Assembly: GCF_006439355.1 (NCBI RefSeq)
Contig: NZ_VFTG01000020.1
Location: 49,774-113,773 of the forward strand
Direction: 5' to 3'
DNA: 64,000 bases
DNA from: Mesorhizobium sp. B4-1-3
GTDB taxonomy: Bacteria; Pseudomonadota; Alphaproteobacteria; Rhizobiales; Rhizobiaceae
In this document: positions 51,143-62,925 of the stretch, one piece after another
Layout: the number at the start of each line of letters is the position of its first letter
Position numbering within the stretch: the stretch's first letter is position 1
Program-made: the position numbers and the translations under genes
The notes under the pieces: model-generated
Seen by the model: only the letters and a program-made list of their open reading frames with translations
Databases searched by the model: none
What the model was told of the DNA's origin: nothing

Positions 51143-52080
51143 GCGCGGCAAGGCGATCGCCGCTGGCGCGCCGGCGCGTGCGAACGGCATGGCTGTTCCT
51201 GGCGCCGATGCTCTTCGTGCTCGCCGTCGTCGCCGGCTGGCCGTTCCTGCGCACGGTCTATTACAGCTTCACCGACGCTTCGCTGGCCGATCTCAATGCC
51301 CGGCAATGGGTGGGCTTCGACAACTATCTTTCCGTGCTGCGCCTGCCGAGCGGCCGGGTGCTCTATGACGGGTTGCTGGTCGATCGGGTCTGGTGGCGGG
51401 CGGTGTGGAACACGGTGCGCTTCGCCGCTATCTCGGTGGCCTGCGAGACGGCGCTGGGCATGATCGTCGCCTTGGCGCTCAATGCCGAATTCCCGGGGCG
51501 CGGCATCGTGCGGGCGGCGATCCTCATCCCCTGGGCGATCCCGACCATCGTCTCGGCCAAGATGTGGCAATGGATGCTCAACGACCAGTTCGGCATCATC
51601 AATGTCGTGCTGCTTAATCTCGGCCTGATCCACGAAAAGATCGCGTGGACGGCCAGCACCGACACGGCGATGGTCGCGGTGCTGATCGTCGATATCTGGA
51701 AGTCGACGCCGTTCATGGCGCTGCTGATCCTGGCGGCCCTGCAGATGCTCCCCCGCGAGATCCTCGAAGTGGCGAAGCTCGATGGCGCGAGCCCATGGCA
51801 GGTCTTCCGGTGGGTGACGCTGCCGCTGATCCGCCCGGCGGTGATGGTGGCGGTGATTTTTCGCGCGCTCGACGCGTTGCGCATCTTCGACCTGATCTAT
51901 GTGCTGACGCCCAACAACGTCCAGACCAAGTCGATGTCGATCTTCGCGCGCGAGAACCTGTTCGAGTTCGACAAGTTCGCCTATGGCTCGGCCGCCTCGA
52001 CGCTGCTTTTCCTGATCATCGGCCTGCTCACCATCGCCTATATCCGGCTTGGACGGCTGAGTTTCGAGGGAGGGCGCTGA
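51139..52080 (+). CDS. ABC transporter permease, sugar type (MalF/ThuF-like)
   Basis: A 313-aa inner-membrane protein with about six membrane segments (AWLFLAPMLFVLAVVAGWPF first). The cytoplasmic EAA loop that contacts the ATPase is EILEVAKLDGASPWQVFRWV. Start GTG 51139 overlaps the binding-protein stop. With the next gene it forms the heterodimeric channel. No ATPase gene follows. Confidence 0.93.
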   Translation: MSAARRSPLARRRVRTAWLFLAPMLFVLAVVAGWPFLRTVYYSFTDASLADLNARQWVGFDNYLSVLRLPSGRVLYDGLLVDRVWWRAVWNTVRFAAISVACETALGMIVALALNAEFPGRGIVRAAILIPWAIPTIVSAKMWQWMLNDQFGIINVVLLNLGLIHEKIAWTASTDTAMVAVLIVDIWKSTPFMALLILAALQMLPREILEVAKLDGASPWQVFRWVTLPLIRPAVMVAVIFRALDALRIFDLIYVLTPNNVQTKSMSIFARENLFEFDKFAYGSAASTLLFLIIGLLTIAYIRLGRLSFEGGR

Positions 52081-52081
52081 G

Positions 52082-52906
52082 GTGAAGATGCTGAAGCGCG
52101 CCGCCTTCTATCTGCTGCTCGCGGCGATCGTCTTCGTCGCGGTGTTTCCGTTCTACTATGCGATCGTCACCAGCCTGAAATCGGGGACCGAATTGTTCCA
52201 GGCGGGCCTGTGGCCGCGAACGTTCAGCCTCGGCAATTACCGCAACGTGCTGACCGAAGGTCCCTTCCTGCGCAACCTCGCCAATTCGCTCGTCGTCTCC
52301 GGCGCGGTGGTCGCCGTCTCGCTGCTCATCGGCATCACCGCGGCCTATGCGCTGGCGCGCATCCGCTTCCGCGGGCGCTCGGCGCTGATGCTCGCCATCC
52401 TGTCGGTGTCGATGTTTCCGCAGGTCGCCGCGCTTGCCGGGCTGTTCGAGATCATCCGGGCGCTGCATCTCTACAATTCACTCTTCGCGCTCATCCTGTC
52501 CTACATGATCTTCACGCTGCCGTTCACCGTCTGGGTGCTCACCACTTTCGTGCGCGACCTGCCGGTGGAGATCGAGGAGGCGGCGATCCTCGACGGCGCC
52601 GGGCCGTGGATCATCGTCACACACATCTTCCTGCCGCTGATGTGGCCGGCGCTTGCCACCACCGGACTCCTCGCCTTCATCAGCGCCTGGAACGAGTTCC
52701 TCTTCGCGCTGACCTTCACCTCCACCAACACGCAGCGCACCGTGCCAGTGGCGATCGCGCTGCTCTCAGGCAATTCGCAATTCGAGATCCCCTGGGGCAA
52801 TATCATGGCCGCCTCGGTGATCGTCACCGTGCCGCTGGTGGTGCTGGTACTGGTCTTCCAGCGCAGGATCGTCTCCGGCCTCACGGCTGGCGGGGTGAAG
52901 GGGTGA
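52082..52906 (+). CDS. ABC transporter permease, sugar type (MalG/ThuG-like)
   Basis: A 274-aa permease: the N-terminal segment is YLLLAAIVFVAVFPFYYAIV, the EAA loop is EIEEAAILDGAGPWIIVTHI, and the family ending is IPWGNIMAASVIVTVPLVVL. It starts two bases after the previous stop (GTG 52082, or ATG 52088). It is the second half of the channel. The ATPase is presumably supplied by a shared subunit encoded elsewhere. Confidence 0.93.
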   Translation: MKMLKRAAFYLLLAAIVFVAVFPFYYAIVTSLKSGTELFQAGLWPRTFSLGNYRNVLTEGPFLRNLANSLVVSGAVVAVSLLIGITAAYALARIRFRGRSALMLAILSVSMFPQVAALAGLFEIIRALHLYNSLFALILSYMIFTLPFTVWVLTTFVRDLPVEIEEAAILDGAGPWIIVTHIFLPLMWPALATTGLLAFISAWNEFLFALTFTSTNTQRTVPVAIALLSGNSQFEIPWGNIMAASVIVTVPLVVLVLVFQRRIVSGLTAGGVKG

Positions 52907-53044
52907 CCCGGGCGCGGCGTGCCCTCGGACCTCATGGCGGGCGAAGCAGTCGACGGATGGCCGAGGGACGCCTCTTTCCACGCAACCCTGACGCCTGTGC
53001 CGCGTTGGGGAAGGCGGAGGGGCTGTTTCGGATCGGAGATCGAG

Positions 53045-53605
53045 ATGAAAACGCTGCTGCCCCTGGTCGCCGTCGCGCTTCTTGCCGGCACGCCCGCCGC
53101 GTTCGCCCAATCGGACGACACCAACACCGATGCCGTGGGACCGATGGTGACTGCAAACAAGGTCGACACCCAGACCTTCGTCACGACGGTGCCGAATGCC
53201 AACGCGTTCGAGATCGAGTCGAGCAAGCTGGCGCAAGAGAAGTCGGCATCGGCCGACGTCAAGGCTTTCGCGGCGCAGATGATTGAGGATCACAGCAAGG
53301 CCGGCGAGGATTTCAAGGCCGCCGTCAGCCAGGGCCAGACCACCGCATCGATCAAGCCCGCCGGCCCGGCGCTGCAGCCCAAGGAGCAGCAGATGCTCGA
53401 CGACTTGAAGGCCGCCAGCGGCAAGGACTTCGACACCAAATACATCAAGATGCAGACCGACGCGCACAAGGACGCTGTCGCGCTGTTTTCCACCTATGCC
53501 AATTCCGGCGACGACCCGGCGATGAAGGAATTCGCCAAGAAGACGCTGCCGGTGTTGAAGATGCACGAGAAGCACGTGAAGGAACTGGCGGTCGCGCATC
53601 AGTGA
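53045..53605 (+). CDS. Exported DUF4142 protein
   Basis: A 186-aa protein with a signal peptide (MKTLLPLVAVALLAGTPAAF, cleaved near AQSDD). The helical DUF4142 domain follows (FEIESSKLAQEKSASADVKA, AAQMIEDHSKAGEDF, YIKMQTDAHKDAV). Ferritin-like in fold, periplasmic, function unknown. GGAGATCG precedes ATG 53045. It is separated from the transporter by 138 bases. Confidence 0.88.
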   Translation: MKTLLPLVAVALLAGTPAAFAQSDDTNTDAVGPMVTANKVDTQTFVTTVPNANAFEIESSKLAQEKSASADVKAFAAQMIEDHSKAGEDFKAAVSQGQTTASIKPAGPALQPKEQQMLDDLKAASGKDFDTKYIKMQTDAHKDAVALFSTYANSGDDPAMKEFAKKTLPVLKMHEKHVKELAVAHQ

Positions 53606-53611
53606 GCCTTT

Positions 53612-53818
53612 GCCTTCTCCCCCCTGTGGGAGAAGGTGGATCGGCGCGTTAGCGCCGAGACGGATGAGGGGTGCTGGAAGGAATGAGACGGTAGCCGTTG
53701 CGCGCCTTTCGGCGTCGAGGGGAAGATTGTGTATGATTGGGCGTGTCGCCAAGCTGGAGCGCCCCTCATCCGACCGAGCTTCGCTCGGCCACCTTTCCCA
53801 CACGGGGAGAAGGAGAGC
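53612..53818. repeat. RIME-like intergenic palindromic element (type B), about 200 bp
   Basis: Left end CTTCTCCCCCCTGTGGGAGA and right end CACACGGGGAGAAGG mirror each other, with inner mirrored blocks GGATGAGGGG / CCCCTCATCC and small hairpins (GCGCGTTAGCGC; CGAGCTTCGCTCG). Its right end abuts the cupin remnant exactly, suggesting insertion into or next to that gene. Confidence 0.8.
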
Positions 53819-53820
53819 CC

Positions 53821-54056
53821 GAGCTGCGCCACCGGCACAGCCACGAGGACGAACTCGTCTACGTGCTGCAGGGCAGCTGACGCTGGTCAAAACGGCGGCG
53901 AGGCGCTGCTCAAGGCCGGCGACTGCCCTACCTTCGCTGCGAATAGCAGCGACGGCCGCCACATAATCAACCGTTCATCGGTAACTACGCTATCTGGAGG
54001 TCGGCTCGCGTAACCCGGACGATGTCATCACCTGCTGCGACATCGATATGATGAGT
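53821..54056 (+). pseudogene. Decayed cupin-family gene
   Basis: Three frames together spell one cupin protein: LRHRHSHEDELVYVLQG, then in another frame QLTLVK, GEALLKAGDCPTFAANSSDG and RHIINRS, and finally LEVGSRNPDDVIT with CCDIDMM. At least two frameshifts break it. The 5' end is lost at the repeat (about 53820) and the 3' end fades into the AT-rich island's flank near 54056. Confidence 0.75.
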
Positions 54057-54222
54057 CCTAGCTTGGATGGGAGCTCCTGCACAAGAATGGGACGCTGTGT
54101 CTGGAGTCAGGTCAGCGCCGAAATAGACAGCGCATATCCAACAAGATGGGCTATGGCAGCGAGACAAACTCTGTTACCACAGTATCGACTGGCGTCACGA
54201 ATTTCGACATCCCGGGGGAGAC

Positions 54223-55254
54223 ATGACGGCGTACGGATTTTGGAACAATAAGGGTGGGGTCGGAAAGAGCTATCTCTCGTTTGTTGCTGCCTGCGAATAT
54301 GCGCACAACCATCCCGATACCGACGTCTTTATATTGGATTTGTGTCCTCAAGCTAATTCGTCCGAAATTCTCCTAGGCTCAGACGAGCTATCGCTTAATT
54401 ATACAAAGCTGCTTTTGGGGCCAGTTAGAAAAAGTATTGGGGGGTATATAGAAAGGCGCCTAAATTCCCCGTTCATAAATAATACAGACTATCGCGATTT
54501 TACGATATCTCCTGTCGAATATAACAAGCACATACCTGAGAATGTTCGCCTCGTTGCCGGCGACTACATCATGGAAGTATTTTCTGAAGCTATGCGCCAA
54601 GCGGCCCAATTGAGTATTCCATTGGATGCATGGAAGAAAGTGATAAATTGGATTAGGGATTTGGTTGTCCAGATAAGGGCAGACTACGGTCTAAGGGAGA
54701 CGATGTTCGTTATCGATTGTAATCCAAGCTTTTCAATATATACACAAATGGCTCTCGTTGCCAGCGAGAAGCTTATCATTCCGTTCACAGCTGATGATAG
54801 TAGCCGGCGCGCGATTGAGAATGTCTTCGCGTTATTGTATGGCATAGGTGATGAGAAAACTCAGGCCTACGCAAGGATAAGCTTTGCTGCAAAGGCGAAT
54901 AACGAGCAGGTTAATATCCCGAAGATACATACATTTATAAATAATCGTGTGACATTGTATGAAGGAAAGCCTAGTGCTGCCTTTAGAGCTGCAAGCCTAC
55001 GTGTCAAGGACACTGTAGACAGGAATTTCAAGGGTCATAAATCACTATTCGATAGTTATGCGCTGTCACACCAAAAAGAGTTCATTGAAGTTCCTGACTA
55101 CCATAGTGCTGCTATCGTCTCCACACTCTTGGGCATGCCAGTTCACAAACTGCGACCTGGGCCGAAGAAGATCAAAGGCGAACAGATTCAGCTTAACAAA
55201 GATCCCTTGGATCGATATAGAAAAGCCCTGGCGGGGTTCGTGGCGAGACTTTAG
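54223..55254 (+). CDS. ParA-family (deviant Walker A) ATPase in an AT-rich island
   Basis: A 343-aa MinD/ParA-type ATPase. The deviant Walker A is KGGVGKS (residues 10-16), the A' element is ILDLCPQANSSE (Asp39, Cys41 replacing the usual Asp), and the Walker B region is FVIDCNPSFS (Asp165, Pro168). The C-terminal third (KIHTFINNR, FIEVPDYHSAAIVSTLLGMP) fits ParA proteins. No ParB partner or parS-like repeats are seen. GGGGGAG precedes ATG 54223. Codons ending in A/T and frequent ATA/TTA contrast sharply with the GC-rich neighbours, indicating transfer. The HEPN gene follows after seven bases, so the two are probably one operon. It may power or regulate the HEPN protein. Confidence 0.88.
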   Translation: MTAYGFWNNKGGVGKSYLSFVAACEYAHNHPDTDVFILDLCPQANSSEILLGSDELSLNYTKLLLGPVRKSIGGYIERRLNSPFINNTDYRDFTISPVEYNKHIPENVRLVAGDYIMEVFSEAMRQAAQLSIPLDAWKKVINWIRDLVVQIRADYGLRETMFVIDCNPSFSIYTQMALVASEKLIIPFTADDSSRRAIENVFALLYGIGDEKTQAYARISFAAKANNEQVNIPKIHTFINNRVTLYEGKPSAAFRAASLRVKDTVDRNFKGHKSLFDSYALSHQKEFIEVPDYHSAAIVSTLLGMPVHKLRPGPKKIKGEQIQLNKDPLDRYRKALAGFVARL

Positions 55255-55261
55255 GTTTGGC

Positions 55262-55858
55262 ATGTCGCAGGCATTGGTCTCGTTCTGGGAACAAATGCGG
55301 CGAGCCGACGCGCTTTCGGATGCGATAGTTCTGAGGGGAAAGTCCTTATCGGAGCGGCAAGTATTCTATCACGTTGATGTTGCTGCCCGGGTTGCTTCTT
55401 GGGATTCTTATCTGAACAAGATCGTTGAAGAAGCTTTAAACCGCGTTGGTGACCCTTTTAACGTAGAGGTCATTTCGCTTAAATCTCTTGTTTTAAGTCA
55501 TGCCGAGATATTGGTCGATAAGTTTAATACGCCTAACTTTGAAAATTCTAGGAATCTTCTGATCAGAAGCGTTGGGTTTGACCCAATAGCGGTTTGGAAT
55601 TGGCCACTAAGAAACATGACGTGGCAAATGACATCCCAGCGACTGAACGAGATTTTGAAAATTAGGCATAGCTTCGCGCACGGATTTGCTCTTCCTAGAT
55701 ACCCCTGGTTACCTCAACGTAGAGGGGAAGTCTATCTGAATAAAAAGATTTTAAACGATATAACGCGCTTATTGGAGCACCTAGCGGTTAGTACCGATGT
55801 AAACTTAGATATCTACTTAAGGGCCACGTACCGCACTGTTAATCCGCCACGATGGTAG
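55262..55858 (+). CDS. HEPN-domain protein (RiboL-PSP-HEPN type), putative ribonuclease
   Basis: A 198-aa mostly helical protein. Near the C-terminus, LNEILKIRHSFAHGFALP contains the HEPN motif Rx4H (Arg135, His140) with the typical Gly after His. This motif forms the active site of HEPN ribonucleases in toxin-antitoxin and phage-defence systems. The N-terminal half (ERQVFYHVDVAARVASWDSY) is consistent with the MAE_28990/RiboL-PSP type of HEPN. ATG 55262 lies seven bases after the ParA stop; the frame open from 55058 overlaps that gene and is not used. AT-rich like its partner. A hairpin separates it from convergent carB. Confidence 0.8.
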   Translation: MSQALVSFWEQMRRADALSDAIVLRGKSLSERQVFYHVDVAARVASWDSYLNKIVEEALNRVGDPFNVEVISLKSLVLSHAEILVDKFNTPNFENSRNLLIRSVGFDPIAVWNWPLRNMTWQMTSQRLNEILKIRHSFAHGFALPRYPWLPQRRGEVYLNKKILNDITRLLEHLAVSTDVNLDIYLRATYRTVNPPRW

Positions 55859-55885
55859 TGAGGCAATCTGCTTAGGATTGCTTCC

Positions 55886-55889
<4 letters not shown>
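55858..55889. terminator. Hairpin between the island and carB
   Basis: GTGAGG (55858-55863) pairs with CCTCAC (55884-55889) and CAATC (55864-55868) with GATTG (55876-55880), with a small bulge. The hairpin overlaps both stop codons. No T-run follows on either strand, so terminator function is only likely. Confidence 0.45.
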
Positions 55890-59383
<3,494 letters not shown>

Positions 59384-59579
59384 GTTCGAAAAATCCGTTC
59401 GGCGAGCGGCTTGCACGAAAAACCGGGACGGGGGGAGGACCCTGCCGGTTGTGCTTGCGATTCAGGTATCAGGCTAGGAGGGCTTTATAGGGAAGAGTTT
59501 GCGGGATGTAACCCCGAAAATGAAGGGGAGTAGGGGAGTAGGGGCTTTCTTTCCCCTACTGCCTTATTGCCGTACTGCC

Positions 59580-60404
59580 TTACTTCCCCAACGCCAGTTG
59601 ATCCGTGATCTCGAAGCGTTCGGAGGCGCCGATGCGGATCATGTTGAGGGTGCCTTCGCGCGTGAAGCGGAATTCGTCGCCGGAGTCGGAGCCGGCGGGC
59701 TTGCCGTCGTGGAAATTGATGACGCGCGTGCCGCCGTCCGGCCAGGTCACCGTCACGGTGCTGTCGCCGCCTGTGCGCGCCACGCTTATCTCGCAACGGG
59801 TCATCGGTTGGCCGAGATGACGCGCGCAGGGGATATCGCCGGCGACGTCGGGGGCTGGGGCGTCGGATTGAGCGGTCGCCGCGGCCGCGAAAGCGAGGCC
59901 ATAGGCGTCCTGCATGGCGGTCCTGCCGATCTCGACCGCGGATGGCGGGGCCGCGGGCTCGGTGCTGCCCAGGCGCGCAGCGATATCAGGTGGCGGCGCT
60001 TCGGAGGGCAGAGGCGATATGGCTGCCGCAGGCACCCTGGCATCGGTCGCCGGCGCAGCGGTGTCTTCAGGAGGCGACGCCGGGTTGGTGGGGCTGAGAT
60101 AGCGTGCCGGCGCCCAGCCGGTTATGTGGGCGTCCTGCGTGTCCTCGACCTTGCACCATGGATAGTTGTTGACGGTCTTGCAGCCGTAGTTCTTCAGGGC
60201 CGCCCCGTTGGGGAGGCGCGCTTCGATCTTTCCGCCCGGTGAAGCGGTGGCGCGGATGTTGAGCAAATCATCCGGCTGGAGGCCGCCGATGATTGAAATG
60301 ATCGGTCCCGTCGCATCCTGAGCCAGGGCAGGCAGGGCGGCGAGCAGCAATGGAGCGGCCAAGAGTACCTTCAGCGTCAGTCGGAGCGTAGCTTTGCGCT
60401 TCAT
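59580..60404 (-). CDS. Exported SH3-domain (SH3b) protein
   Basis: A 274-aa protein with a signal peptide (LKVLLAAPLLLAALPALAQ). A bacterial SH3-type domain (LNIRATASPGGKIEARLPNG, WCKVED, ITGWAPARYL) is followed by an Ala/Pro-rich linker and a C-terminal domain with paired Cys (IPCARHLGQPMTRCEISVAR) and DGGTRVINFHDGKP. Probably periplasmic, possibly binding peptidoglycan. Function unknown. It lies 195 bases upstream-side of carB, on the same strand. Confidence 0.82.
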   Translation of the reverse strand: MKRKATLRLTLKVLLAAPLLLAALPALAQDATGPIISIIGGLQPDDLLNIRATASPGGKIEARLPNGAALKNYGCKTVNNYPWCKVEDTQDAHITGWAPARYLSPTNPASPPEDTAAPATDARVPAAAISPLPSEAPPPDIAARLGSTEPAAPPSAVEIGRTAMQDAYGLAFAAAATAQSDAPAPDVAGDIPCARHLGQPMTRCEISVARTGGDSTVTVTWPDGGTRVINFHDGKPAGSDSGDEFRFTREGTLNMIRIGASERFEITDQLALGK

Positions 60405-60510
60405 CTTTTGGCTGCAATTTCCAAGGCGCGACCAGATAAGGGGCTGGGCTGCCGGATGTCATCCTGAATTTAGCGGCGATTGTGAGGCCCGAGGCATGCG
60501 CAAATCTCGC

Positions 60511-60867
60511 TTAGGCCGAAACCTCGACCTCCGCGGTGCCGACCGCCGGCAGATCCTTGTCGCCCTCCGCCGCGGCAATCACGCTGTCGAGCAGGCCCGG
60601 AAAACGCTTGTCGAGGTCGTCGCGGCGCAGCGTGATCAGCCGGCTGGTGCCGACCGCTTCGCTGCGGGTGACGCCCGCCTCGCGCAGCTTGGCGAGGTGG
60701 TAGCTGAGATTGGTCTTGGAGGCGAGGTCGAGGAACTTGCTGCAGTTCATCGGCACGCCTTCCTTGCTCGCCAGATAGCGCACGATGGCAAGCCGGGTCG
60801 GGTCGCCGAGCACGGCGAGCACGATCGGCAGGCTGATCTGGTCGGCGGTTGGATGGGGCAGGCTCAT
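60511..60867 (-). CDS. ArsR-family transcriptional regulator
   Basis: A 118-aa winged-helix repressor: LGDPTRLAIVRYLASKEGVP and DLASKTNLSYHLAKLREAGV are the ArsR DNA-binding region. The classical metal-binding ELCVCDL motif is absent, so a non-metal signal is likely. It is divergent from an MFS exporter gene, with a perfect inverted repeat in between that is the probable operator. Confidence 0.92.
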   Translation of the reverse strand: MSLPHPTADQISLPIVLAVLGDPTRLAIVRYLASKEGVPMNCSKFLDLASKTNLSYHLAKLREAGVTRSEAVGTSRLITLRRDDLDKRFPGLLDSVIAAAEGDKDLPAVGTAEVEVSA

Positions 60868-61028
60868 GACCCAGAATTAAGCACAAACGGCACGAACTTC
60901 AACGCGGCATCCCCTTGCGCCGATGCAGATGGCCACTTTCTCTCGGTCCCGTCCTGACACAGGGCTGTCAGCAGGGTTCAGCTATTTTGTCCCGGCTCGG
61001 TTGACATCATGCCCTGCTATGTCCAATT

Positions 61029-61046
61029 GTTCAATAACTTTTGAAC
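61029..61046. promoter_or_regulatory. Inverted repeat, probable ArsR-family operator
   Basis: GTTCAA-taactt-TTGAAC is a perfect 6+6+6 palindrome 17 bases before the MFS start codon, between the divergent ArsR and MFS genes. Size and AT-rich centre suit ArsR-family sites. Confidence 0.65.
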
Positions 61047-61062
61047 TAAGGACAATTCCCCC

Positions 61063-62241
61063 ATGGACAAGCGGATCTTCTGGCTTGCGCTCGGATCGTT
61101 CGCGATCTCGACCGAAGGCTTCGTCATATCGAGCCTTCTGCCCGACATCGCCGCCGATGCCGGCATTTCCGTGCCGCTCGCCGGCTCGCTGATCACCGCC
61201 TTCGCGCTCGCCTATGCGATCGGTGCCCCGGTGCTGGCGACGCTGACCGGCGAGTGGGACCGGCGGCGCGTCATCCTGTGGACGCTGGTCTTCTTTGTCA
61301 TCGGCAACCTGGTGGCGGCGGTAAGCTCGTCCTTCGAGCTGCTTTTGATCGCGCGCATCGTCATGGCGCTATCGTCCGGCCTGTTCGCGGCGACCGCGCA
61401 AGGGACGGCCGTGGCGCTGGTCGACGACCATCACCGGGCGCGCGCCATCGCCGTCGTCGTCGGCGGCACCACCGTGGCAGTGGCGGTTGGTGCGCCGCTC
61501 GGCGCGCTGGTCGCGGCGATCGCCGGATGGCGCGGCACGTTCTTCGCCATCGCCGGGCTCGGCGCGCTGTCGGGCGCGATCCTCTGGTGGCGGCTGCCGC
61601 GGGGCATCGTCGGCACCAGGCTGCCGCTGAAGCGCAGGCTGGCGGCGGCGGTCCGCCCCGGCGTCATGCCGATCCTGCTGACGACTGCCCTTGCTCTTGT
61701 CGGCGCCTTCACCGTCTTCTCCTTCATCGCGCCTTTGGCCATCCAGGGGGGAGGGCTCTCGCCTATCGCGCTGCCCGGCATGCTGCTCGCCTTCGGCGTC
61801 GGCGCCGTCATCGGCAACATCGCCGGCGGCCAGGCCGCCGACCGTTTCGGCGCCACACGCACCGTCGCCTGGTCTCTGGCGCTGTCGGCCGCGATGCTCG
61901 TCACCTTCTCGCTGATCCCGACCTTCCTGCCGCATCATCTCGCCGGACCGGCGCTGATGGGCATGATGGTGCCTTGGGGCATCGTCGGCTGGGCCTTCCC
62001 GCCGGCGCAGGCGAGCCGGATCCTCAAGATCGCACCCGACGCCGCGCCCATCGTCTTGTCGCTCAATGCGTCGGCGCTCTATTTCGGCGTTGCGCTGGGT
62101 GCGGTGGTCGGCGCCGCGGTGCTGCGCTTCGGCGCGCCGGCCGAGCTTGGCCTGACCGCCGCCGTGTTCCCGATCATCGGCCTGGGTATTGTGCTGGCCG
62201 GTCGGGCATTCGCCCGGCCGGTCGCCATGCCGGCGGAATAA
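61063..62241 (+). CDS. MFS drug/metabolite exporter (DHA1-like)
   Basis: A 392-aa major facilitator protein with about 12 membrane segments. The loop 2-3 motif is LTGEWDRRRVILWTL; GFVISSLLPDIAADAGIS is typical of the first helix region of DHA1 exporters. VVGGTTVAVAVGAPLGALVA resembles the antiporter motif C region. Likely exports drugs, sugars or arabinose-like compounds (the YdhP/AraJ group). Regulated by the divergent ArsR protein, judging by the palindrome at 61029-61046. Confidence 0.9.
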   Translation: MDKRIFWLALGSFAISTEGFVISSLLPDIAADAGISVPLAGSLITAFALAYAIGAPVLATLTGEWDRRRVILWTLVFFVIGNLVAAVSSSFELLLIARIVMALSSGLFAATAQGTAVALVDDHHRARAIAVVVGGTTVAVAVGAPLGALVAAIAGWRGTFFAIAGLGALSGAILWWRLPRGIVGTRLPLKRRLAAAVRPGVMPILLTTALALVGAFTVFSFIAPLAIQGGGLSPIALPGMLLAFGVGAVIGNIAGGQAADRFGATRTVAWSLALSAAMLVTFSLIPTFLPHHLAGPALMGMMVPWGIVGWAFPPAQASRILKIAPDAAPIVLSLNASALYFGVALGAVVGAAVLRFGAPAELGLTAAVFPIIGLGIVLAGRAFARPVAMPAE

Positions 62242-62247
62242 AGCTGC

Positions 62248-62736
62248 TCATGGAGCCTGATCGGCCGCCTCTTCAGTTCGAAGGGCGGCCGTCGGCATTG
62301 CCAGATCGAGATCGGCCACGGCGTCCAGCGCCGCGCGGAGCTTCGCTGCCTGCTCCGCGCCGACCTTTTCCTCGAACTGCTGCTGCGCGACGTTCCACAG
62401 CTTAAGCGCTTCGTCGAGCTTGGCCTGGCCTTGCGACGTCAGCCGCACGCGCTTGACGCGGCGGTCGTCCTTGTCTGCGAAAGTCTCGACATAGCCGTCG
62501 CGGATCAGCGGCTTCAGCGTGTGGCCGAGCGCGGACAGATCCATGATCAGCGCTTCGGCGATGGCGCCCATCGCGGGCTCGTCGCTGATTTGGATCTGAA
62601 AAAGCAGGCCGAACTGCGTGCCCTTCAGGCCCGAAGGCGCCAGCGCGTCGTCGTAGAAGCGGCCGAGGCTGCGCGCGGCGCGACGCAGCGTGGCATTGTT
62701 GCAGCGGCTGAATCCCGGTTTCTGGGCTTCGTTCAT
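62248..62736 (-). CDS. MarR-family transcriptional regulator
   Basis: A 162-aa winged-helix protein: FSRCNNATLRRAARSLGRFY at the N-terminus, LSALGHTLKPLIRDGYVETF as recognition helix and start of the wing, and DKDDRRVKRVRLTSQGQAKL as the wing with the MarR DxRxxxxxLT pattern. GAAGGAGTGACC precedes ATG 62736. It is divergent from the SDR gene, with two related palindromes between them. It probably represses both genes and releases DNA on ligand binding. Confidence 0.92.
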   Translation of the reverse strand: MNEAQKPGFSRCNNATLRRAARSLGRFYDDALAPSGLKGTQFGLLFQIQISDEPAMGAIAEALIMDLSALGHTLKPLIRDGYVETFADKDDRRVKRVRLTSQGQAKLDEALKLWNVAQQQFEEKVGAEQAAKLRAALDAVADLDLAMPTAALRTEEAADQAP

Positions 62737-62810
62737 GGTCACTCCTTCGCCGGCGCAAAGACGCGCCAGCCTGCCGCAGAAATAGTTTTCGCCGCTGCCG
62801 TTGACAAGAT

Positions 62811-62851
62811 AGTGGCATATACCCATTTCCCGAAAAGTGGCATATGCCACT
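62811..62851. promoter_or_regulatory. Two related palindromes, probable MarR operators
   Basis: AGTGGCATATGCCACT (62836-62851) is a perfect 16-bp palindrome. AGTGGCATATACCCATT (62811-62827) repeats its left half with a degenerate right half. Centres are about 25 bases apart. TTGACA at 62801-62806 lies next to the first site, so binding would block transcription. Confidence 0.75.
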
Positions 62852-62925
62852 AATTTAGATCGGAAGCCCGGCAGATGACGTGATCGTCGCGCCGGACCAA
62901 GCGAAGCGAACAAAGGAACAGGACA

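Noticed and set aside
54223..55858. Plasmid or phage partition (parAB) locus
   Set aside because: There is no parB, centromere-like repeat array, replication gene or phage gene; the second gene has a HEPN motif instead.
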